64,000 nt of DNA, from NCBI RefSeq assembly GCF_006538345.1, contig NZ_BJKL01000009.1:140868-204867 (forward strand). Reading direction: 5' to 3'. This DNA is from Alteromonas sp. KUL49. GTDB lineage: Bacteria; Pseudomonadota; Gammaproteobacteria; Enterobacterales; Alteromonadaceae. The notes under the pieces were generated by a model. The model searched no databases, was not told the origin of the DNA, and saw only the letters and a program-made list of their open reading frames with translations. Below, piece by piece: positions 8,489-15,865 of the stretch. The translations under genes and the position numbers were made by a program. Each line of letters begins with the position of its first letter. Position 1 is the first letter of the stretch.

Positions 8489-10666
8489 ATGCGTATACGT
8501 TTTTCGATCCGAGTTCAGTTACTGGTATTGTCACTTTTTCTCTTTACCATTCCCTATTTGGGGTATCAATATGTATGGGAGTTAGAGCAATACCTACGCA
8601 CAGGACAAGAACAAACCATGATAGGTACGGCTCGGGCTGTTGCCACCGCTCTGCACGAGCGACCCGCTCTGTTTGAAAGCCGCTCAGCCTATTTGAAAAA
8701 TGTTAGACCGGGGACAGATTTATACGCACCTGCAATACCAAATCCCATTCGGTTAGATGGTGAGCTCAATGACTGGAGAGCGGTAGAACACCTTGCCACC
8801 CAGTATAGTGACGATGAAATCGTAGATATTTTCATCGATACTGACAAGCCAGTCACTTCGCTTTCGTTTACACACATGGTAGGACGTTACGACCAGTACC
8901 TCTATGCCATGTTCAATGTTGAGGACGACCATTTAGTGTGGCGCCATCCGTCAAGTCTTAGCGTTGACCGTAGTGACCACTTACTTATAGCTCTTCAAGA
9001 AGATACCGATACGCTCAAGCGTTATGTCATTGCACCATATGAGAGTGGTTGGGTTAATGCTTATCGACTTGGTGAAGACCAAAATGCCTACCGCGCTGTA
9101 GAGAACGCATTAAACATTCAAGGGCGGTGGATGGAAACGAGAAAAGGCTATGCTATTGAACTGCGCTTTCCACTCGATGAGACTAGCGGTAGCCTCGCCT
9201 TTGCCCTTGTTGACGTGGATAACGAAGGTACACGACAAAAGCAATATGCCATTGGAACGGCCAGTACTTCAAATATTGGTGAATTGGGTACCGTGGTAAC
9301 GCCATCTCCTGAAATAGAGCGGATCCTCTCAGGATTAAAATATGCCGATTCCAGAGTATGGGTGGTAGACAAGCATAAGCGGGTACTGGCCCGGGCGGGT
9401 GATATACTCTCTTCTGCAGGCATACGCACAGCGACACCCGAAGAAAGCTCAGATTCTTGGTTAAAATGGGTAGAGCAAAACTGGCTCATTCCACTTTACT
9501 ACAACATACTTACTCGCCCCCCCGCTGACTTTGTCGATGAACTTGAGAATGCTTATGCCTTAGTGGGGAAAGATATAGCGACAGCACTTTCAGGAGAACC
9601 GGACTCACTTTGGCGTCTCACACCAGACAATAAAGCGGTGGTTTTATCTGCTGCACATCCAATCTTTATTGGTGATACCGTAATGGGCGCAGTGATTGTA
9701 GAGCAAACCACGCACGGCATAAGAACACTAAGAAACCAAGCATTAGAGCGATTATTCCACGTAATACTTGCTGTAATGTTATTGGGTACCTCAGGGTTAC
9801 TGTTGTTTGCCCATCGCATTTCAAGCCGTATTCGAAGTTTACGCGACAACACAGAAGCTGTCATAGACGATAATGGTAAAATTATTGGAAGCTTACCGCA
9901 GTCGAAACAACGGGATGAAATAGGTGATCTCAACCGTTCATTCTCTGACGTTCTGTCTCGACTTCAACAATACAACACCTACTTGGAGAATATGGCATCC
10001 AGACTTTCTCATGAGCTTCGAACACCCATTGCGGTGGTTAAGTCTTCTCTAGATACTTTGTCACAGGTATCAACAAATGAAGAAAATAATGTCTTTGTAG
10101 AGCGAGCTCAATCGGGTATTACACGTTTGAGTAAAATACTCAACAGCATGAGTGAAGCGACAAGATTGGAGCAGGCAATCGCTACAGAGGAATCCATCCC
10201 CTTTGAATTGAACAAAGTGGTATCTGGGTGTGTACTGGCATATCAACAAACCTATTCTAATCGAACATTTAACTACATTAATAATGGTGAAGGCACTGAA
10301 GTTATCGGCTCGCCAGATCTTATTGCACAACTACTCGATAAGGTTATCGCTAACGCTGCTGAATTCAGTAATGACGAGGACACAATCACTGTACATTTAT
10401 GGCGCCAAGATAAGTCGGTCTATTTAACGGTAAGTAACCCTGGCCCCGTCATTCCTGCTGGTATGGAAAATCAGTTGATTCAGAGTATGGTATCTATTCG
10501 TCCTGAAGCAAAGGCTCATTTGACCACACCGGAACCACACCTAGGACTAGGACTTTTTATTGCCAATATGGTAGCTAACTATCACAAGGGTAACCTGTCA
10601 ATCACTAACCTCGAAGACAACACAGGTGTGTGTGTAAAACTGAGCCTACCTCTTATTCCTACCTAA
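8489..10666 (+). CDS. pdsS: Pds-type sensor histidine kinase
   Basis: Membrane sensor kinase of 725 residues. One transmembrane helix lies at about 8-26 and a second near 425-445, enclosing an unusually large periplasmic sensor of about 400 residues with a carbohydrate-binding-like segment (IRLDGELNDW). Then follow a HAMP-like linker, the H-box SHELRTPIAVVKSSL with His508, and an ATPase domain whose N-box reads VIANAAEFSND and G-box HLGLGLFIANMV. Length and N-terminal architecture match the dedicated-sortase-system kinases. It partners with the upstream regulator. No sortase or LPXTG-like target gene is present in the window. Confidence 0.8.
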   Translation: MRIRFSIRVQLLVLSLFLFTIPYLGYQYVWELEQYLRTGQEQTMIGTARAVATALHERPALFESRSAYLKNVRPGTDLYAPAIPNPIRLDGELNDWRAVEHLATQYSDDEIVDIFIDTDKPVTSLSFTHMVGRYDQYLYAMFNVEDDHLVWRHPSSLSVDRSDHLLIALQEDTDTLKRYVIAPYESGWVNAYRLGEDQNAYRAVENALNIQGRWMETRKGYAIELRFPLDETSGSLAFALVDVDNEGTRQKQYAIGTASTSNIGELGTVVTPSPEIERILSGLKYADSRVWVVDKHKRVLARAGDILSSAGIRTATPEESSDSWLKWVEQNWLIPLYYNILTRPPADFVDELENAYALVGKDIATALSGEPDSLWRLTPDNKAVVLSAAHPIFIGDTVMGAVIVEQTTHGIRTLRNQALERLFHVILAVMLLGTSGLLLFAHRISSRIRSLRDNTEAVIDDNGKIIGSLPQSKQRDEIGDLNRSFSDVLSRLQQYNTYLENMASRLSHELRTPIAVVKSSLDTLSQVSTNEENNVFVERAQSGITRLSKILNSMSEATRLEQAIATEESIPFELNKVVSGCVLAYQQTYSNRTFNYINNGEGTEVIGSPDLIAQLLDKVIANAAEFSNDEDTITVHLWRQDKSVYLTVSNPGPVIPAGMENQLIQSMVSIRPEAKAHLTTPEPHLGLGLFIANMVANYHKGNLSITNLEDNTGVCVKLSLPLIPT

Positions 10667-10790
10667 CAATAGGGTAAAAAGTGAGGATTGGACAAATACC
10701 CTATAATAGGTCATGGTAAGATCTTAATTTAGTTTACTGATGTACCAAGCTGTTGTACAAAAGTGAAATCTTATAGCGCAAACGTGGGTC

Positions 10791-11477
10791 ATGTATAAAA
10801 AAATGGAATCTAGGTTTAAAATGATTACCCGCATAACCTTTCTAGTTTTGGTGTCAATTTTTAGTGGCGTAGCTCTCGCTGACACAAACGAAACCATCAC
10901 GATTACCTTTCAAATCGATGATGATAATCGCACTCCCGTTTCAGATGCTGTCATTATTCTCACTCCCACCGATGGCGATTACCCAGAGGTGTCCGTTGAT
11001 AATTTGCCTACCGCGGTAATGAATCAGATAGATAAACAATTTGCGCCGCATGTACTCGTGGTACAGAAAAATACAGAAATTGCTTTTCCCAATGCCGATA
11101 ATTTGTTTCATCACGTTTATTCCTTCTCCCCCACTAAGCAGTTCGAGCTCAAGCTTTATAAAGAATTTACTGCTGAACCTCTGCTATTCGAGCAGTCAGG
11201 CATTGTGGATATAGGCTGTAATATTCATGATTGGATGCTTGGTTATATTGTAGTGTCTGACTCTCCCTATTTTTTGAAGACAGACAATGACGGTACAGGC
11301 CAAGTTACCGTGCCTAAGGGCGAATATGAAATGCAACTATGGCATCCAGCACTGTCTTATGTGGAAGCTTTTGACGATAAAGTAGCGTCTTTCACTACCT
11401 CTCAAACGATGTCAGTTTCACTGGATGAGACTGTACCTGAACAACAAGGATTTGATGACGGCTTTGGCGATTATTAA
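10791..11477 (+). CDS. periplasmic cupredoxin-like protein
   Basis: Exported protein of up to 228 residues. The signal peptide is best read from the ATG at 10821 (MITRITFLVL...), with the ATG at 10791 as an alternative start. The region from about 85 to 155 resembles plastocyanin-like proteins often labelled methylamine utilization proteins. A possible type 1 copper site is visible: His107/His108 in FHHVYSF, then Cys143, His146 and Met149 in GCNIHDWML. The tail is acidic. Its stop overlaps the ATG of the barrel gene by one base, so the two are translationally coupled. A perfect TATAAT at 10702-10707 may be its -10. Copper binding is inferred. Confidence 0.72.
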   Translation: MYKKMESRFKMITRITFLVLVSIFSGVALADTNETITITFQIDDDNRTPVSDAVIILTPTDGDYPEVSVDNLPTAVMNQIDKQFAPHVLVVQKNTEIAFPNADNLFHHVYSFSPTKQFELKLYKEFTAEPLLFEQSGIVDIGCNIHDWMLGYIVVSDSPYFLKTDNDGTGQVTVPKGEYEMQLWHPALSYVEAFDDKVASFTTSQTMSVSLDETVPEQQGFDDGFGDY

Positions 11478-12676
11478 TGCGAATACTTTTGTTCACACTG
11501 TGGTTTGTGGCGGGCATTTCTCATGCTGAAATTAACATTCTGGTAAGAGCGAGTGCGTTAGCCCAGAGCGATGAAACCAGTTTTCAAAGTTGGGGGGTTT
11601 CCCATCAGCGCTTTGATAATGAAGATATAGCTCTATCTCAAGCTCTACTATCTTTTGACACGTTAGTTACTGACGATTGGTATGTACATGGCGTTTTTAA
11701 CGGCTACTCTGATGGTGAAGAAAAACTTGGCTTTACCCAGCTATACGCCAAATATAGACCACTGACCTCGAACAAAATCAAACCAGAAGTAAAATTGGGT
11801 TTCTTTTACCCTGCAATGTCTGTTGAAAATACTGATATCGGCTGGCTGTCGCCAAATTTTTTGTCTAACTCAGCCATTAATAGTTGGATTGGTGAAGAGC
11901 TAAGAACAGCAGGCGTCGAAGTGAGCTTTCGTCAAAATGGGCGACAAACCCGCAGTCCATGGTCATGGAAAGTCGTAGGCAGTCTTTATAAAGGTAATGA
12001 CACCACAGGTACGCTATTAGCATGGCGTGGTTTTGCACTGCACGATAGACAATCGGTACATGACGATCGTATCAACTTTCCTCCGATTCCAGGTGTAGTT
12101 AACGACAATGGTATTGACGCTCCTGCATGGACCGACCCTTTCAGGGAAATTGATACCAATATTGGTTTTTATGTGGGCGGCCACTTGGCCTATAAGCGTG
12201 ATACTGATGCTCGGTACTATTACTACGACAATCGTGCAGACCCACTTGCACTGGATCCTGACAGAATTTACGCTTGGCGTACTCGATTCCACTCATTAGC
12301 AGTGCGACACAGACTCTCTCCAGATTTAACCTTGCTTTCACAGGGTCTCGTCGGTTCAACGTTGATGGGATATAACATAGTCAAAAACGACTTTTATTCC
12401 GCGTTTTTGGCGTTAACGTATCAACAAGACAGCCATACTTATTCGGCAAGGCTAGACTGGTATCAAGTAGTAGATAACGACAGCTTTATGTATGACCCTA
12501 ATGCGAGCCGAGGCGAGGCGCTCAGTGTAAACTATCAATACCAGATCAATGACTATTTTTCTGTTGCCACTGAATGGCAAACCAATCGAGGAAGAAAAGC
12601 TCAACGTAGATTCTTTGTTACCGACGAAGACTACATTGAGAACTCACTTCAGCTTGCTGTGACTTTCAGGTACTAA
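11477..12676 (+). CDS. predicted outer-membrane beta-barrel protein
   Basis: A 399-residue exported protein with a short signal peptide (cleavage near SHA-EI). It is rich in alternating aromatic/polar strands and ends in an aromatic residue (LAVTFRY), the hallmark of an outer-membrane barrel handled by the Bam complex. I recognise no named family. It is coupled to the cupredoxin-like gene and lies downstream of the Pds kinase, so it may act with the copper protein at the envelope. Its 3' end overlaps the convergent DUF21 gene by four bases, leaving no room for a separate terminator. Confidence 0.65.
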   Translation: MRILLFTLWFVAGISHAEINILVRASALAQSDETSFQSWGVSHQRFDNEDIALSQALLSFDTLVTDDWYVHGVFNGYSDGEEKLGFTQLYAKYRPLTSNKIKPEVKLGFFYPAMSVENTDIGWLSPNFLSNSAINSWIGEELRTAGVEVSFRQNGRQTRSPWSWKVVGSLYKGNDTTGTLLAWRGFALHDRQSVHDDRINFPPIPGVVNDNGIDAPAWTDPFREIDTNIGFYVGGHLAYKRDTDARYYYYDNRADPLALDPDRIYAWRTRFHSLAVRHRLSPDLTLLSQGLVGSTLMGYNIVKNDFYSAFLALTYQQDSHTYSARLDWYQVVDNDSFMYDPNASRGEALSVNYQYQINDYFSVATEWQTNRGRKAQRRFFVTDEDYIENSLQLAVTFRY

Positions 12677-13749
12677 CGCTTTACCTTGTCGAGCGCTGCA
12701 TCAGGAACATTTTTAATCATCATGCTCTCGCGTCTTTTAGTCATCATTTTGGCTAGCCTGCGCATGCTTACTGTGGTGTCTTTTTCATCTACGATATCTA
12801 CACCTAACAAGCGCTCTAAGAGATCCTCTAAGGTAACAACCCCCTCAAGACCACCGTATTCATCAACCACAAGTAGCATATGAACGTGCTTATTGAGAAA
12901 GTGTTCAAACGTGCTCGACAACGGCATACTACCGAGCACAGTAATGAGGTCTTTAGCATATTCTTTTAATGGCTTATCCGTGTTTCCACGGGCCTGTGCA
13001 ACCAATAGGTCCGACCGCATCACATAGCCGGTGATTTTTTCGGAATCGTTACTTTCAAAAACAGGAATACGCGAGTATTCAATATGCGCATGTTTATGAA
13101 AGAAGGTCTCTACAGTCATCGCATCTGAAACAGAAAATACTGCTGTACGATGAGTAACGACCTCTTTTACAGTTAGTTCATGCAGGCTCAATAGACTTTG
13201 CAAGAAAGCCGCCTCATGTTGTGCCAACTGACCTTCTTGTCCGGACAATTCGGCCATCGCGTGAAGTTCGGTCCTGCTTAGTCCGCGCAGTGGGCTGTCT
13301 TCTTTGAATCCTTTAGTCAAAATAGCTGACATCACTACAAATGGTTTTAAGACCAAAGTTAAATATTTAAGAAAATAAGCGGTAACTGGTGCTAAGCTTC
13401 TCCAGTAGGTGGCTCCTAGCGTTTTAGGGATTATTTCTGAAAACACCAAAATCAACAAAGTTAAAATGGCGGATATTACACCTAAATACGCGTCGCCAAA
13501 AACAGCAGCAGCTTGAGCTCCAGCGCCCGCAGCCCCCATCGTATGGGCAATGGTATTAAGTGTTAAAATCGCCGATAAAGGTGTGTTTATATCATCGGTT
13601 AAAGAGCGTAGTAGTTTACCACTGGGTCTTTGTTCTTTTTCGAGCACCGAAATATATGCCGAAGAAACACTGAGTATCACTGCTTCTGCTATTGAACACA
13701 AAAACGAAAAGCCAAGAGCAATGAACACATAAATTATTAGAAGTAGCAT
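12673..13749 (-). CDS. DUF21/CBS-domain membrane protein (CNNM/CorB family)
   Basis: A 358-residue inner-membrane protein. The N-terminal DUF21 domain (about 1-180) has several membrane helices and the conserved FSEIIPKTLGATY segment, and it is followed by a CBS-domain pair (about 195-320, with VVDEYGGLEGVVTLEDLLE). Members of this family (CNNM, CorB, YfjD-like) are linked to magnesium or cobalt transport or resistance, and older records call them hemolysins. The C-terminal CorC_HlyC domain found in larger relatives is absent. It is a separate transcription unit, convergent with the barrel gene. Confidence 0.85.
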   Translation of the reverse strand: MLLLIIYVFIALGFSFLCSIAEAVILSVSSAYISVLEKEQRPSGKLLRSLTDDINTPLSAILTLNTIAHTMGAAGAGAQAAAVFGDAYLGVISAILTLLILVFSEIIPKTLGATYWRSLAPVTAYFLKYLTLVLKPFVVMSAILTKGFKEDSPLRGLSRTELHAMAELSGQEGQLAQHEAAFLQSLLSLHELTVKEVVTHRTAVFSVSDAMTVETFFHKHAHIEYSRIPVFESNDSEKITGYVMRSDLLVAQARGNTDKPLKEYAKDLITVLGSMPLSSTFEHFLNKHVHMLLVVDEYGGLEGVVTLEDLLERLLGVDIVDEKDTTVSMRRLAKMMTKRRESMMIKNVPDAALDKVKR

Positions 13750-13839
13750 GGATCCTTTCCATTAATTTGCACGCACTGTGCGGACTTCTATTATGGGTGC
13801 TACTCAGATAGATACAAGAGGTATCACCTCCAAAATCAC

Positions 13840-14958
13840 CTAATGACAGCAGTTAGAGGTTTTGTGTTGAGTACTAATAAGTCGCTTCTTTATGCTTTGA
13901 TATCCCAACTTCCCGATCAAGAAACCCAGTAACAGGGCAGACAATATGTACACCCATTGTCCACCTTCTCCGTGATGGTGAATTCCGTGTTCAAGGTAAA
14001 TCAATTGACTGAGTTCAAAATGACTAATAAGCCAATTGAGTCCATAGCCCGCTGCAATGCTGGTACTCATTACACTGAAAATATAGAGTACCAAAGTTCG
14101 GGTACCCATTTCTTGTTTGATCATTCCCATGGTTGAAACATTGGTCGCTGGACCAGCCATAAGGAAAACCAGAATCGCGCCCGGAGACAAACCTGCAGCT
14201 AAAAATCCTACAGCGATAGGCGTTGATGCGGTGGCACAGATGTACATTGGCACTCCTATTAATGCCATAACGAGCATTGCAACAAAGCCATCGCCCCACT
14301 GAGTTAAAAAGTCTGTGGGAACCCAAGTTTTAATAACCGCTGCCAACATCAAGCCCACTAAAAGCCACTTCACAATATCTTCAAGTAACTTTCCTGAGGC
14401 AAATTGCCATACTTTGCCAAGAGTTGCCCCTAAAGATTTATTCGAAGACGACTCAACGGTATGTTGGTGGTGTTCGTGGTTCTCATGACCATGGCCACTG
14501 CAACAGGATGATACTGGTTTGTGAGTGTGAGAGGATGACTCATTATCAAACCATCTAACCATTAAACCTGCAAAGATAGCACTAAAAATAGCAGCAACAG
14601 GACGAACAACTGCATATAAAGGCCCTAGTAAGGCATAGGAAACCGATACGCTATCTACACCAGTCTCAGGTGTGGATACTAAAAACGAAACCGTCGAAGA
14701 CTTCGATGCTCCGCTACGACGCAGGCCGATAGCCGCAGGAATAACGCCACAGGAACACAGAGGAAGTGGCGCACCAATAAACGCCGACTTTGTAATCGCT
14801 GAAATAGAAGAACTACCCATATGTTTTTGTAAAAACGAAATGGGCACCACCTCATGCATCACTCCAGCAACAAATAATCCCAGAAGCAACCATGGCGCAG
14901 ACTCGACAAAAAGCGACGCAAAGTTTTGTAGGAGTAGCAATACATCTGTCATAAGCAT
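13840..14958 (-). CDS. SO_0444-type Cu/Zn efflux permease
   Basis: A 372-residue multi-helix permease of the DUF318 (ArsP-like) superfamily. The PLPLCSCGVIPAA motif near residue 65 carries the conserved cysteine pair. A cytoplasmic loop at about 148-172 is rich in Cys and His (CCSGHGHENHEHHQH) and the C-terminus ends SNCCH; both look like soft-metal binding sites. This combination matches the SO_0444 family, thought to export copper or zinc. Metal specificity cannot be read from sequence. A nearby cupredoxin-like gene makes copper plausible, but no shared regulation is visible. Confidence 0.78.
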   Translation of the reverse strand: MLMTDVLLLLQNFASLFVESAPWLLLGLFVAGVMHEVVPISFLQKHMGSSSISAITKSAFIGAPLPLCSCGVIPAAIGLRRSGASKSSTVSFLVSTPETGVDSVSVSYALLGPLYAVVRPVAAIFSAIFAGLMVRWFDNESSSHTHKPVSSCCSGHGHENHEHHQHTVESSSNKSLGATLGKVWQFASGKLLEDIVKWLLVGLMLAAVIKTWVPTDFLTQWGDGFVAMLVMALIGVPMYICATASTPIAVGFLAAGLSPGAILVFLMAGPATNVSTMGMIKQEMGTRTLVLYIFSVMSTSIAAGYGLNWLISHFELSQLIYLEHGIHHHGEGGQWVYILSALLLGFLIGKLGYQSIKKRLISTQHKTSNCCH

Positions 14959-15182
14959 TTCCGAGCTGACCTTTTCCTAGCTGGAACCATAGAAAATGAA
15001 TCTTGTTAGTACCGACCTCAGTCTACCAAAAGAACCTGCAGGCTGAAATAAAGTCTCATGCGTCGGTGACTAAACGTAAACATTTGTTGATTCTTCTCAC
15101 AAAACACAAATACACCTTTAAACAATTTCTATTCTCGTTTATAAATCAATCTAAAATTTTCAATATAGATACAAGAAGAACT

Positions 15183-15701
15183 ATGGCGTCCACAAAACTA
15201 CACATGGCATTTAGAAAATATCACCGTTGGCTAGGCTTTTTCCTCGCCGGAATTATGGGGGTATATGCAATCAGTGGGGTACTACTCATTTTCAGACCCA
15301 CCGATATCCTAAAGTACGAACAAACCAACGAGTACCAAATTGAAACACAACTCAATAGCCAAGCGGCGATACAACAGCTTCGTGTGAAAGGGCTAAAAGC
15401 CAATGGAGAGTCAGACACCCAAGTAGAGTTTAACTACGGACACTATGACAAAAGCTCGGGCTTAGCGGTGATTACAAAAAAAGACTACCCCATTGTTTTG
15501 GCTAAAATGGTCAAACTTCACAAGGCAACTAATAATAGCCCGTTGTTTTGGCTGAACATTAGTTTTGGCGTAGCACTGCTGTTTTTCGTTGTCTCTGCAT
15601 TTTTCATGTTTCTACCTAAGTTACCAATATACAAAAATGGGTTAAAAATCGCGGGAGCAGGCGCACTGGTAACGATACTCGTCGTTATTTTTGGCTCTTA
15701 A
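15183..15701 (+). CDS. small PepSY-like membrane protein
   Basis: A 172-residue protein starting at ATG 15183, behind AGAAGAA; an upstream extension of the frame to 15003 has no ribosome site and unusual composition. One membrane helix (about 15-38, following the RKYHRWLGFFLAG motif typical of PepSY-associated proteins), a soluble segment of about 80 residues, and two more helices (about 118-140 and 150-170). PepSY-TM proteins are often linked to iron or redox handling at the inner membrane. It lies upstream of the TonB receptor with a gap of 164 bases, but is probably a separate unit. Confidence 0.6.
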   Translation: MASTKLHMAFRKYHRWLGFFLAGIMGVYAISGVLLIFRPTDILKYEQTNEYQIETQLNSQAAIQQLRVKGLKANGESDTQVEFNYGHYDKSSGLAVITKKDYPIVLAKMVKLHKATNNSPLFWLNISFGVALLFFVVSAFFMFLPKLPIYKNGLKIAGAGALVTILVVIFGS

Positions 15702-15729
15702 TCTATAACTCACACAGCGGCTCGCCATT

Positions 15730-15743
15730 GAGCGAGCTCGCTC
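15730..15743. repeat. 14-base perfect palindrome
   Basis: GAGCGAGCTCGCTC reads the same on both strands, 29 bases after the PepSY-like gene, followed by an A-run. It may be part of a weak terminator or an operator. There is no further support. Confidence 0.35.
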
Positions 15744-15865
15744 ATTAAAAAAAATTTATCTTATTTATTTCACTTTTTTGAACTTTTTTGTTTCCTTTCC
15801 CGTTCCCTTTTATTGACGAGTATAAAAATAGTGCTCGCGAATAATAAAAAACCCAGGGGAAACAT

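Noticed and set aside
9148..9933. Minus-strand ORFs inside the kinase gene
   Set aside because: They overlap pdsS completely and encode no family-like sequence.
15003..15182. N-terminal extension of the PepSY-like protein
   Set aside because: No ribosome site, AT-rich upstream-region composition, and the conserved part begins after the ATG at 15183.
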